Assembly (NCBI GenBank): GCA_019420585.1
Contig: JAHZGX010000012.1
Location: forward strand, 6,334-70,333
Direction: 5' to 3'
Length of the DNA stretch: 64,000 bases
Source of the DNA: Prevotellaceae bacterium
GTDB taxonomy: Bacteria > Bacteroidota > Bacteroidia > Bacteroidales > Bacteroidaceae
The position numbers were made by a program, and so were the translations under genes. The notes below the pieces were generated by a model, which saw only the letters and a list, made by a program, of their open reading frames with translations, had not been told where the DNA came from and did not search any database. Shown here in pieces: positions 9,430 to 17,061 of the stretch. The number at the start of each line of letters is the position of its first letter. Within the stretch, counting starts at the first letter, position 1.

Positions 9430-10619
9430 CGTGGGTAAATAATTGGGTATTCTATGTTGTCAATTGCTTTCATCTCTGTTGTGAAACGCATTTGTTCCGG
9501 GTACTGAGATGCCATCTGAAGGAATAGCACTAAGCGCAGTTCTTTGTCGGGCGTTTCCGTGAATGAGTAGTTCCAAAGATAGTAGAACAAGTCACTGCTT
9601 TGAGCCAGGAAACCGTTCAGCAGTTCCTGATGGTTGAAGGCTCTTGTCGTCTCTGTTTGTTCTTCCAGGTAACTCTCGTCAATCTTTTCAGCGAGCCTCG
9701 ACTTGATGTTTGCTTTCTTCGACAGGCGCTTTCTGATGTTGTCCAGTATCTCAAGGGCGGCATCTTCATTACGTAGGAAGTCCAACGAGACCCTCGTGAT
9801 ATATTTAGGCTGGCGCTCCATCCAAACAGCATTTGTCTGCGACATCAGTTCCTTTACATTGGCGGCCTGCTCAATCATGAACTGGTCGCGCAGATACTTC
9901 AGTTGTCGCACACGCTTCACCAGTCGGCTCTGATATTCTATGCGGTTCAGGTATTCTATAATCTGAGCGGTGATGGCTATCAATCCGTGAGCAGACTCAC
10001 GCAAACCGTCACGAACCTCGCTGACAGTCTGTTTCAGCCCGTAGTCAGCTGCACTTGAAAAGAAAATGGTCTGTTCATCTATCACACGTTCAGTTTGGCG
10101 AATCAGTTCTCCTATCAGTCGAGCCTTTTCATCAAAATCCTTCAGTCGCAGTTCCTTGATTTTAAAGTTTGGCTCCTGCTTGTAGGTGTCATCAACATTG
10201 CGTTTCAAGTCAATCACATTTCTTCGGGTGGCATTGTCAATACTCTTGAATGTATGGCGGATTTCTCTTAGGAAACTCTCGCGACGGGCATTGTTCTCTG
10301 CTGCAAGATACGAACTGATACCAAGGTTCAGTTTGTCGATATACATCTTGACCGATGAGATGTTGATATCCTCGTTCACCGCCAAGACATCTTCGAAAAA
10401 TCGCTGATAGGCATCATCCAATTCCAGAGAGTCGCCCGTCTGCACGATTACCCCAAAGGTGATAAGGTGTTTCAACTTGTTCTCGTCTCCATTCAGGGTG
10501 TCAAGGGCATCGTCATACTTCACAGCAACCGTCTTGCGCTGCAAGAACATATTGTTCAGCAGTTTTGAGCCCTGCTGAAGTGCACGTGTCAGTTCTTTTA
10601 TCGACCTAAATGTTGCCAT
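9426..10619 (-). CDS. jetA: Wadjet JetA / MksF-like kleisin subunit
   Basis: A 397-residue mainly helical protein. In MukF/MksF/JetA the kleisin links the two SMC heads and binds the MukE-like subunit. The N terminus (MATFRSIKELTRALQQGSKL) is followed by a winged-helix-like stretch with a LITFGVIVQTGDSLELDD wing, then long amphipathic helices (about 110-300) and a C-terminal part with SSDLFYYLWNY, all in keeping with a kleisin scaffold. It begins 17 nt after the GmrSD-type gene ends and overlaps jetB by 4 nt. No signal peptide or membrane segment. The call depends on size, fold pattern and order; an alternative name would be MksF. Confidence 0.68.
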   Translation of the reverse strand: MATFRSIKELTRALQQGSKLLNNMFLQRKTVAVKYDDALDTLNGDENKLKHLITFGVIVQTGDSLELDDAYQRFFEDVLAVNEDINISSVKMYIDKLNLGISSYLAAENNARRESFLREIRHTFKSIDNATRRNVIDLKRNVDDTYKQEPNFKIKELRLKDFDEKARLIGELIRQTERVIDEQTIFFSSAADYGLKQTVSEVRDGLRESAHGLIAITAQIIEYLNRIEYQSRLVKRVRQLKYLRDQFMIEQAANVKELMSQTNAVWMERQPKYITRVSLDFLRNEDAALEILDNIRKRLSKKANIKSRLAEKIDESYLEEQTETTRAFNHQELLNGFLAQSSDLFYYLWNYSFTETPDKELRLVLFLQMASQYPEQMRFTTEMKAIDNIEYPIIYPR

Positions 10620-10636
10620 TTCCTTTTAGGTTTAAA

Positions 10637-12718
10637 TTACTCATCTTCTTCTCCCTCTTGATCAGAGCGGAATTCAAAAACAAGTTCCGATGCAGGAATA
10701 TTGCATTCCTCAAACATTCCATGAAGAATATTTATCTTGGTGGCTGTGCTATTGTTAGTCCACACGTACATTCCTGGTGCGAGTTCCCGCCTCCACTCTT
10801 CTGGGGTAGCAGAGAAACTGCACTTTTCGTTTGCACAAAGCCATTCAATAGTTGAGCGTTTCTCCAATAGGATATGACCACAAACTTGAATGAGCATTTC
10901 CTTCCAAGTATTTACTGCATATCTTACTCCATGAAGCATATAAGCCTGTAACTTCTTACCAGTAAACTCGTAGTCTTCATCATCAAGCGATGCAGATTCT
11001 GCTTCGCGTCTCAGCGGCTCAAAAGTTGTAGTTGGCATGGGCCAAAGTCGCATAAACACATTCTGCAATTCTTTCTGACGTGCTTTCAACTCTGTTTCAG
11101 TCCATTGTTCGCACGATTTTACAGAGTTGTTCAGACGGAATGAACTATCCTTGAAGCCTTTCTCCATGTCTCTCTTCTCAATAAACGTGAGATTGCTATA
11201 TTGAGAATTGTAACCGGTTAGAGTAAGATTTGCCATTGTGTGCAGATATTGTTCATGAATTCTTTCCCAATCTTTGCCTAAAGCAGCTTTCCACTTATCT
11301 GATAGAGTTTGTGGCATAATATGCTCTATGGTTATATTCTTTTCAGCCAGTTCCTTTACCACATCATGTCGCTCATTGTTATCCTGATTCTCCATACGTT
11401 CCAAGATAAACATACGGGCATTAACTGGCATCTTATAAACCTGGCGAGTTTTAAAGTCACCCCTTACCTCTTCATCAGATGGGAAGACAGAAGAACGTCC
11501 CTTCTTCAACAAGACATAAGTCAGCACATCAATATATGAAGGTACAGTATCATCAGCTGCTTTGTTGACATGATTCAACACATCCCGATGAAGCGTTGCA
11601 AATACCTTATTCAAAGCATTTGACGGTAGATTACAGATGATTCTTCGTGCCCAATATGCTTCTATGACATCAAGTACACGATAAATTTCGTTTTCCACTA
11701 GTCCAACTTTTGATGCATAATCGAAGAAAGCCATAAAGAATGGATAAGCAATAGTAGAATCCAGCGTTCTGATCTGGTTCAATTTCCTATTCAGTTTTTC
11801 TGAACCTATCGCAGCATTATCCACTTGGCAATATATCTTGGCATAGTGATGCATATCTTCCAGTAATGTTGCTCTGTCAACAGTTATATCTTCGGCATAC
11901 TCTTTAAAGATAAAGTAAATCTTATCGATACGACCTATCTTTCCTTGCTTCATTGTAAGGTAATCGCGTACAAAAGAAGAAGGATCATACTTTGTAAACT
12001 CTTCAATAGGGTTCCAATATCGAGTATATAGATCGTCCTGCTCAACAGGAGCAAGTGACATCAATAAATAATTACGTATCTTGTCGGCCTCACTCAAATC
12101 AAGGCCTGTAGAGTTCAGACTCTCAAATATCAATTGTGGGTCATCATCTTCGTCAAGACGAATATTGATGACTTCCAGTTTTTTGATGGTCTCAAATAGT
12201 TCATCAATAGTCAATCCACAATGAATAATCTTATCATAGAAGAAGTCGTAGTTACGAGTAACATTTGACTCTTTGATGTACTGGTCTTTAGGCTTATACA
12301 GCAAAGCATCAAAAGCCTGCATATCTTTCTTGATAGGTTTAAGTTTTACCTTACGTTCATCTTCCTGATATTCATCCACCAGATAACGCTTGAAGATTTT
12401 TTCTACTAGTTTATTGTCTGTTGCTTCTATCAGTCCTTCCTTCTTGGCATTCACCATCGCTATCAGCAACAATGAAACGGTAGTAATTCGTTGTTGACCA
12501 TCAATGATGAATCTGTCTTCTGTTCCAGACTGGATGCTTGACACGATACTACCAAAGAAATGACTCCTGCGGTCGCTATTATGCAGTTTCATCAAGTCCT
12601 GAAACAATTGTTCACAGTTTTCTTCCTTCCAGTCGTAATTACGCTGGTAAAGAGGGATGATGAATCGCTTATCAGATCCATCAAAGAACTTTATTAATGG
12701 TTGTGCATCACCTTTCAT
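10637..12718 (-). CDS. DUF262-DUF1524 protein (GmrSD-type, modification-dependent nuclease)
   Basis: A 693-residue single-chain relative of the GmrS-GmrD type IV restriction enzymes, which cleave DNA with modified, often glucosylated, cytosines. The N-terminal DUF262 (ParB/Srx-like NTPase) part shows IPLYQRNYDW (21-30), IIDGQQRITT (71-80) and FESLNSTGLDLSEADKIRNY (198-217). The C-terminal DUF1524 part has the His-Me/HNH-type catalytic motif TIEHIMPQTL (463-472) and MANLTLTGYNSQYSN (495-509). An extra C-terminal domain (about 580-690) contains the VNTWKEML segment often seen on restriction-related proteins. It starts 2 nt after the EVE-like gene ends and 17 nt ahead of jetA. Both nuclease and NTPase motifs look intact. 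Confidence 0.85.
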   Translation of the reverse strand: MKGDAQPLIKFFDGSDKRFIIPLYQRNYDWKEENCEQLFQDLMKLHNSDRRSHFFGSIVSSIQSGTEDRFIIDGQQRITTVSLLLIAMVNAKKEGLIEATDNKLVEKIFKRYLVDEYQEDERKVKLKPIKKDMQAFDALLYKPKDQYIKESNVTRNYDFFYDKIIHCGLTIDELFETIKKLEVINIRLDEDDDPQLIFESLNSTGLDLSEADKIRNYLLMSLAPVEQDDLYTRYWNPIEEFTKYDPSSFVRDYLTMKQGKIGRIDKIYFIFKEYAEDITVDRATLLEDMHHYAKIYCQVDNAAIGSEKLNRKLNQIRTLDSTIAYPFFMAFFDYASKVGLVENEIYRVLDVIEAYWARRIICNLPSNALNKVFATLHRDVLNHVNKAADDTVPSYIDVLTYVLLKKGRSSVFPSDEEVRGDFKTRQVYKMPVNARMFILERMENQDNNERHDVVKELAEKNITIEHIMPQTLSDKWKAALGKDWERIHEQYLHTMANLTLTGYNSQYSNLTFIEKRDMEKGFKDSSFRLNNSVKSCEQWTETELKARQKELQNVFMRLWPMPTTTFEPLRREAESASLDDEDYEFTGKKLQAYMLHGVRYAVNTWKEMLIQVCGHILLEKRSTIEWLCANEKCSFSATPEEWRRELAPGMYVWTNNSTATKINILHGMFEECNIPASELVFEFRSDQEGEEDE

Positions 12719-12720
12719 CT

Positions 12721-13110
12721 TTAGAATATTTTTTTAATGTAAGCAATAAGTTCAGTGTTGTTACAATTAGGAACCTCAAGCGCTCGACCTCCTTTGAAAC
12801 CATGTTTGCACAACTCTTGTTTAGAAAGTTTCACACCATTATACTCTTCGAGTAGTTCAAGCTTGTAAGTAATATCATTGGGAGGCGTTTCTACCCAATA
12901 TGCTTGATCTTCACGTTTGCAGTTTTCTGCAGTTACCACCATTTTGAAACGTACACATCGTTCATCGGACATAAACAGGTACACAACATCTCCAATAGCG
13001 AAACGTGCTCTTCCCATTCTCCAGCTGATGAAACCAAGGTTCAGGATAGCATCAGCATGACGACACCTTTTTCTATTGGCAAAAGCAAGCCATGTACGAT
13101 TCTGTAGCAT
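12721..13110 (-). CDS. EVE/PUA-like small protein, probable modified-base reader
   Basis: A 129-residue soluble protein with the layout of an EVE-type PUA fold: an N-terminal W-x-FAN strand (TWLAFANRKRCRHADAI), a core GDVVYLFMSDERCVRFKMVV that matches the GD-x-V-hydrophobic pattern of EVE domains, and a QAYWVETPP strand. EVE domains flip out and read modified bases and are often found with restriction nucleases. The next gene, 2 nt away, is a GmrSD-type nuclease whose known relatives attack modified DNA, so a reader-plus-cutter pair is likely (inference). An AAAGAG sequence precedes the ATG. Confidence 0.6.
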   Translation of the reverse strand: MLQNRTWLAFANRKRCRHADAILNLGFISWRMGRARFAIGDVVYLFMSDERCVRFKMVVTAENCKREDQAYWVETPPNDITYKLELLEEYNGVKLSKQELCKHGFKGGRALEVPNCNNTELIAYIKKIF

Positions 13111-13116
13111 ATCTCT

Positions 13117-13185
13117 TTAATTCAAATTAAAAACATCTAACAGCTTATCAAGAGTGGGCTTAAAGCCCTCGAACTTATTAGCAAG
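13117..13185 (-). pseudogene. Vestigial C-terminal tail upstream of the EVE gene
   Basis: In one frame the interval between the XRE and EVE-like genes reads LANKFEGFKPTLDKLLDVFN and ends at TAA, 7 nt ahead of the EVE start. Stops directly upstream (TAA, TAA, TGA) cut it off. The composition looks like a genuine protein tail, so it may be what is left of another gene of the operon. Confidence 0.3.
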
Positions 13186-13218
13186 TTTTTACTCTTAAAG
13201 GTATACACCATCCACCTT

Positions 13219-13506
13219 TCAAGGCGTTTTTGGGACATCATTTGAATTATGACGGATTTTTTCTATTGTTGCCACATTCTCTTCGAGAGAGGGAATGTCA
13301 GGGAGTGCTTCAAAGCGGACAAGGTCATTCATTTCCACATTGAGCAGTTTGGCTATTTGCATCATAGTTTCGAGGGTTGGTTGGGCGGCATTAGTACACC
13401 ATTTGCTGATAGTTGCAGGATCTTTACCTAACTGTGTTGCCAACCAACGATTGGTTTTCCCCCTGTCCACAAGCATTACCTTTATTCGGTTTATCTTTTT
13501 GTCCAT
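13219..13506 (-). CDS. XRE-family helix-turn-helix regulator
   Basis: A 95-residue DNA-binding protein. The HTH occupies about residues 8-65: the phrase NRWLATQLGKDPATISKWCT is a textbook XRE helix-turn-helix, followed by PTLETMMQIAKLLNVEMNDL, the usual closing helices. A short polar tail follows. It lies just upstream of the defence operon on the same strand behind a Bacteroidetes promoter, so it is the obvious candidate regulator of that operon and probably of itself. The 108-bp interval to the next gene shows no clear terminator. Confidence 0.85.
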   Translation of the reverse strand: MDKKINRIKVMLVDRGKTNRWLATQLGKDPATISKWCTNAAQPTLETMMQIAKLLNVEMNDLVRFEALPDIPSLEENVATIEKIRHNSNDVPKTP

Positions 13507-13534
13507 ACTGACACATTATTAATAATTATTGCTG

Positions 13535-13542
13535 CAAATATA
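13535..13542 (-). promoter_or_regulatory. -7 promoter element for the XRE gene and defence operon
   Basis: On the minus strand TATATTTG fits the Bacteroidetes TAnnTTTG box, 29 nt upstream of the XRE ATG. Confidence 0.7.
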
Positions 13543-13636
13543 CCATTTTTTGAAAATCGTGCACAAATCACTTAAAAACAAATTGTTTTTCTTCGTTCTT
13601 ATTGCGTTTTCTGCATCTAATTCCTTAAAAAAAATT

Positions 13637-13644
13637 TATCTTTG
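13637..13644 (+). promoter_or_regulatory. -7 promoter element
   Basis: TATCTTTG, a perfect TAnnTTTG box, 30 nt upstream of the broken small gene at 13675. Confidence 0.65.
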
Positions 13645-13674
13645 CAAATTCTTAGATAAGACTCATATTGTATC

Positions 13675-13902
13675 ATGACAGAGACTCTCTTAAATAAAAT
13701 ATCAAAGTATTCTAATGATACTATCATCACCGATGCCTGACTTACTGGCCAGACAGGCGAAATCGTAGACCTTAAAAGCGACTGTATTTTCCGATTCATT
13801 GACTTCATTAACGATGGCGAACTTCGCCTTAAACATACGACAGAAGACAGTGTACACGCGTACATAAATTCCCCAACTGGAAAAAAACATTTCTCCAACT
13901 GA
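13675..13902 (+). pseudogene. Small unknown gene with an internal stop
   Basis: An ATG behind a good promoter begins MTETLLNKISKYSNDTIITD-A and meets TGA at codon 22. The same frame then stays open and protein-like (LTGQTGEIVDLKSDCIFRFI, INDGELRLKHTTEDS) to a second TGA at 13900. The whole would be 75 residues. No family was recognised. The promoter and terminator around it suggest a once-independent small gene that was inactivated by a single change, TGG to TGA being the simplest possibility. Confidence 0.4.
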
Positions 13903-13933
13903 AAAAAATAATTTCCTAGTTGGACGTTTTTTT
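13894..13933 (+). terminator. Hairpin plus T run after the small broken gene
   Basis: TCCAACT (13894-13900) pairs with AGTTGGA (13918-13924), and a run of seven T follows at 13927-13933. Confidence 0.6.
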
Positions 13934-14021
13934 ACTTCCAACTACCCCCCGAATGGGCTCGAACGGACTATTTGTTTTAAAAACATTACAGAACAATCCA
14001 TTGGATTCACATTAACCATAG

Positions 14022-14029
14022 TATATTTG
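14022..14029 (+). promoter_or_regulatory. Orphan -7 promoter element
   Basis: TATATTTG with TTG at 14001-14003 upstream, near consensus spacing. It points into a short stretch (14040-14130) with no recognisable gene and then into the 3' end of the convergent cupin gene. Confidence 0.45.
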
Positions 14030-14131
14030 CAAAATTTCCATTCAGGCATGATTCTTTCCTCCATGTGCTGGAACACGCAGAACAGGAAGGGGACGAACAG
14101 CAGCGATACCGTGCCCACTGCCAACGAACGG

Positions 14132-14626
14132 TTACTGCAACTTCTCCCAGATGCCATCGGTATCAGTTTCCCCATCAAAGTAAGGATGCTGCTAGCTTCT
14201 ACGAAAAGTCTCACCACCGGGAACAAGAATAATTTTGTCCGAATCGGGATACTCGCACACGTCATGGCCAATGTAGGAACGCATGTCGAGATAGGTGCAC
14301 GGCTCGCTGGTATGGTTATAAAGTTGATGTGCTCCGCTTTCTCCAGCCTCGAAAAACAGGATGTCTCCCTCTCTGACCGTCTCAAGACCAGCAGGAGTGC
14401 GTAGCGTTGCTCCCCCGGAAAGAATCATAAACAGTTCCTCTGCATAACGGTGGAAATGATAAGGTGCATTGTATTGCCCCGGATCAAGCCGCCGCAAGTC
14501 AAAGTTCAGATACTTGGGTTCCACACCTTTCCGGCTACGCGAAATGTCCGTGAAGAATCGGAAACCGTCTATCTTGCCCGGATTGGGCCGGAAGTCATGC
14601 TCTTCCTTACGAATGATTGTTGCCAT
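14132..14626 (-). pseudogene. Cupin-domain protein with premature amber stop
   Basis: A single-domain cupin that starts MATIIRKEEHDFRPNPGKID and shows both cupin motifs: an H-x-H metal box in APYHFHRYAEELF with GGATLRTPAG, and the second motif in GESGAHQLYNH. The reading frame meets TAG at 14192-14194 after GGETFRRS, but the same frame continues QHPYFDGETDTDGIWEKLQ to TAA at 14132, which is how relatives of this family usually end. The stop therefore removes about 20 residues from the tail and leaves the barrel intact, so the truncated 144-residue product might still work. Substrate unknown. Confidence 0.65.
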
Positions 14627-14907
14627 ATTGTTAACTTAATCTTAAAATTCTTTTGTACAATCCATGCCTTGAACTCCACTGCCCGATTCTTGCTGATGTA
14701 GATAGGTTCGGGTGTTTCAATGTTCTGTTTTATCAAAAGGCGGCTGCCAAACCAAATGGTAATCTCCTTCATGCAGTCCCGTGCCACGACAAACTGCTTG
14801 TTTGCCCGGATGAAACAGGACGGGTTGAGCATCGTCATGACTTGCTCCAAAGTCTTGGCATACGCACAAGGGACAAACATGCCGCCAATCCTGTGCACAT
14901 TCCGCAT
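14569..14907 (-). pseudogene. LytTR DNA-binding domain fragment
   Basis: The stretch TLEQVMTMLNPSCFIRANKQ followed by FVVARDCMKEITIWF, RLLIKQN and YISKNRAVEFKAW is the second half of a LytTR domain, the DNA-binding part of AlgR/AgrA-type regulators. The receiver or membrane part and the first LytTR strands are missing. The frame runs 34 residues past the usual LytTR end into the cupin gene, so the original stop has also been lost. A good promoter lies upstream, so a short product may still be made. Most likely a decayed regulator, possibly of the cupin gene. Confidence 0.6.
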
Positions 14908-14959
14908 CCAAAGGAATGCACAATCCTACTTTTATGTTTTTGCATTACTGATTCTATTG

Positions 14960-14967
14960 CAAAGATA
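14960..14967 (-). promoter_or_regulatory. -7 promoter element ahead of the LytTR fragment
   Basis: TATCTTTG on the minus strand, 53 nt upstream of the first ATG of the fragment. Confidence 0.6.
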
Positions 14968-15032
14968 GTTCTTTTGTGGGAATCGTGCACATTGCACTTC
15001 CGACAAACAGGAATTCTTCATTTTCCATTACC

Positions 15033-15659
15033 CTACCAAGCATCCTTATGTATTTTCTCCTCAACGTGGATTTCCTTCTGCCTTGGCAAAAAGGCATTTT
15101 CTGCAGGATAGCCCATAGTCAGCAAGCAGATAAATTCATAACCTTCTGGAGCACCCACTATTTCCTTTATTCTCTCCACTTCATCCGCCACAGGAATATG
15201 AAACACTGTTCCCAATCCCTCAGACGTAGCAGCCAGCAACATATTCTCCAGCGCACACCATGCCGAGGCAAAATAGTTGAGTGAACTTTGCTCTAGAGGT
15301 TTCAGCAGCGGACTTTGTTTCTGGCAATAAAATGGCAGGATGAGCAAACCGCTCTCCATCAGCATCTTCTGCTGTTTGGGCAAAGCATCAGCAAACATCT
15401 CCATCTTGTCTTTGTCGCCAGAATCGTCCACCTCAGACACAAGTTCCTTAAATGCCGCCATGTTCTTCTCAAACGGAGCAATGACCTTTGCTATGTTTTC
15501 ACGCCCACGCACCACAACGAATTCAAGTTGACGCAGGTGGTCATTGGTAGGAGCCTTGAATGCTGCACCAATTACCTTTTTGAGGATTTCATCGCTTACC
15601 TCACGGTCAGAGTAGTCGCGGTATGTGCGGCGTCTCTCCAATACTTCATATAATTCCAT
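15033..15659 (-). CDS. Nitroreductase family flavoprotein
   Basis: A 208-residue FMN-dependent NAD(P)H oxidoreductase of the nitroreductase fold. The N terminus MELYEVLERRRTYRDYSDRE has the family R-R-S/T-x-R-x-F/Y motif that binds FMN phosphate; APTNDHLRQLEFVVV is the usual PSxxNxQ-x-W-like second motif in variant form; the C-terminal half has EGLGTVFHIPV and a GYPAE segment. The start is set at 15659 because a promoter box lies 25 nt upstream of it; longer forms would start upstream of the promoter. It is divergent from an AraC regulator across 115 bp, which suggests that the regulator controls it. Physiological substrate unknown. Confidence 0.88.
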   Translation of the reverse strand: MELYEVLERRRTYRDYSDREVSDEILKKVIGAAFKAPTNDHLRQLEFVVVRGRENIAKVIAPFEKNMAAFKELVSEVDDSGDKDKMEMFADALPKQQKMLMESGLLILPFYCQKQSPLLKPLEQSSLNYFASAWCALENMLLAATSEGLGTVFHIPVADEVERIKEIVGAPEGYEFICLLTMGYPAENAFLPRQKEIHVEEKIHKDAW

Positions 15660-15683
15660 AATGACATCTTTTGGTTTCCGCCG

Positions 15684-15691
15684 CAAAATTA
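15684..15691 (-). promoter_or_regulatory. -7 promoter element for the nitroreductase
   Basis: TAATTTTG on the minus strand, 24 nt upstream of the chosen start. Confidence 0.65.
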
Positions 15692-15739
15692 AGCAGAACC
15701 ATTGCCGGTCATTTGCTCTTTCGTACCATTTGTTTGTCG

Positions 15740-15747
15740 TATATTTG
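15740..15747 (+). promoter_or_regulatory. -7 promoter element for the AraC gene
   Basis: TATATTTG, 27 nt upstream of the AraC start; the two divergent boxes are about 50 bp apart, room for one shared operator. Confidence 0.7.
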
Positions 15748-15774
15748 CATCCAAATAAAATTGTCCTGTCGTCT

Positions 15775-16635
15775 ATGAAAGATACCGCCATCCCTTACGA
15801 ACTGCCGGAAATGGAAAACCATTCGCTTTTCTTCATTGACCAACGAGTAGAACCAAGGCTAGAAGCCAAACTTCACCGACATGATGCATGGGAATTATAT
15901 TATGTTGTTCATGGGCAGGGCAACCGAATAGCAGGAGATACATTGCAGCGATTTAAGGCAGGAGATGTGGCATTGATACCACCATCGATGCCTCATCGTT
16001 GGGAATATTCAACCGCCAGTATAGACGAGAACGGATGTGTCCGTTATCTGATGGTGGCTTTCCGTCATTCGCTAATAAGACAATGTATGGAAGTATTTCC
16101 CGAATTAAAGAATAAACTGGCAAACATATCATTTCCAACAGGTGCGTTGAAATTTGGTATGGGAAGTTCACAGGTCATACGCAAGGCATTGTATGAAATG
16201 AACAGCATGGATGATTTAGGGCGTCTGAGCATGATGTTCCGCCTATTATCTGTCATCTTCACTTCATCCGACTGCACATTTGCAGGGAAACCGACACGCA
16301 TGGAACAAGATATACAGCGCATGCAACAAATCTCTTCATACGTCATGAAGCACTATGCCCATCCCATTTCTCTGGAAAGCATTGCAGCAGAAATAGGCAT
16401 GAACCGTTCGGCATTTTGCTCTTATTTTAAGCGGTGCAAAGGAATGACATTTTCACAATTCCTCACTCAATATCGGCTGAATACCGCTTGCGAATTGCTG
16501 AAGCACTCACAAAAAGGAGTATCGGAAATATGTTATGCAGTCGGATTCAACAATCTCCCCCATTTCACACGGACGTTTACCAAGACTATGGGAATACCTC
16601 CGTCTAAATACAGAAGGCAAAGCAAAACCACTTAA
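15775..16635 (+). CDS. AraC/XylS-family transcriptional regulator
   Basis: A 286-residue regulator. Residues 20-110 form a cupin-like sensor (HRHDAWELYYVVHGQGNRIA, then FKAGDVALIPPSMPHRW). The C-terminal 100 residues are the double helix-turn-helix: SLESIAAEIGMNRSAFCSYF for the first and GVSEICYAVGFNNLPHFTRT for the second, ending with the family signature FTKTMGIPPSKYRRQ. The ATG at 15775 is chosen because the promoter lies between it and any earlier start. Its divergent layout with the nitroreductase gene points to that gene as target; the ligand is unknown. Confidence 0.92.
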   Translation: MKDTAIPYELPEMENHSLFFIDQRVEPRLEAKLHRHDAWELYYVVHGQGNRIAGDTLQRFKAGDVALIPPSMPHRWEYSTASIDENGCVRYLMVAFRHSLIRQCMEVFPELKNKLANISFPTGALKFGMGSSQVIRKALYEMNSMDDLGRLSMMFRLLSVIFTSSDCTFAGKPTRMEQDIQRMQQISSYVMKHYAHPISLESIAAEIGMNRSAFCSYFKRCKGMTFSQFLTQYRLNTACELLKHSQKGVSEICYAVGFNNLPHFTRTFTKTMGIPPSKYRRQSKTT

Positions 16636-16855
16636 CCATTGACACTTTGGCTACAAGACTTTCATCTACACGGCTTACACTTGTAAGTAATTTCATTCGT
16701 CACACATTCCTGCATGGCAACTCTCTCCTAATTTCAGACACTGAATAGTCTTGCCATTCCCATTTCTGCAAGTATTTACTAACAGCATCAAGCATTTCAT
16801 CTCCACCAATGCCTTTAAGTTTCCCATCGACACTTGACTTTTTGCCCTTCTTGTA

Positions 16856-16891
16856 CGGTTATTATCCGTACTGCCGTACGATTAATAACCG
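16856..16891. repeat. 36-bp palindrome
   Basis: CGGTTATTA pairs with TAATAACCG (outer 9 bp), two mismatched positions follow, then CGTAC pairs with GTACG around a TGCC loop. There is no T run on either side, so it is more like an operator or recombination site than a terminator. It lies about 67 bp upstream of the promoter of the 17062 gene. Confidence 0.7.
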
Positions 16892-16957
16892 ATATATTGC
16901 ATTTTCCAGCCAACCGCTTTGCTTCTATCCCTAAAATGCTTCCTTCTCTGTTTATAT

Positions 16958-16965
16958 TATCTTTG
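16958..16965 (+). promoter_or_regulatory. -7 promoter element for the 17062 gene
   Basis: TATCTTTG, a perfect TAnnTTTG box, 96 nt ahead of the ATG. Confidence 0.6.
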
Positions 16966-17061
16966 CAGGTTATTGGTGCAATTTCAAATAAGTCGTATTT
17001 TTGGGGCAAAAGTGACAATGTAATGACAGAAAAGCGATGGCCGTTAAAATGAAATTAAGAT

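Larger units (their letters stand above)
16636..17061. other. Intergenic region with a promoter, a palindrome and a possible gene remnant
   Basis: There is no complete gene here. On the minus strand one frame ending at TGA 16700-16702 reads GGDEMLDAVSKYLQKWEWQD and ends SVSEIRRELPCRNV, which looks protein-like but was not recognised and has no start nearby. The rest holds the palindrome at 16856-16891 and the promoter at 16958-16965. Confidence 0.4.

Noticed and set aside
16815..17018. 67-codon minus-strand frame across the palindrome
   Set aside because: It reads through the promoter and palindrome of the opposite strand and matches nothing known.
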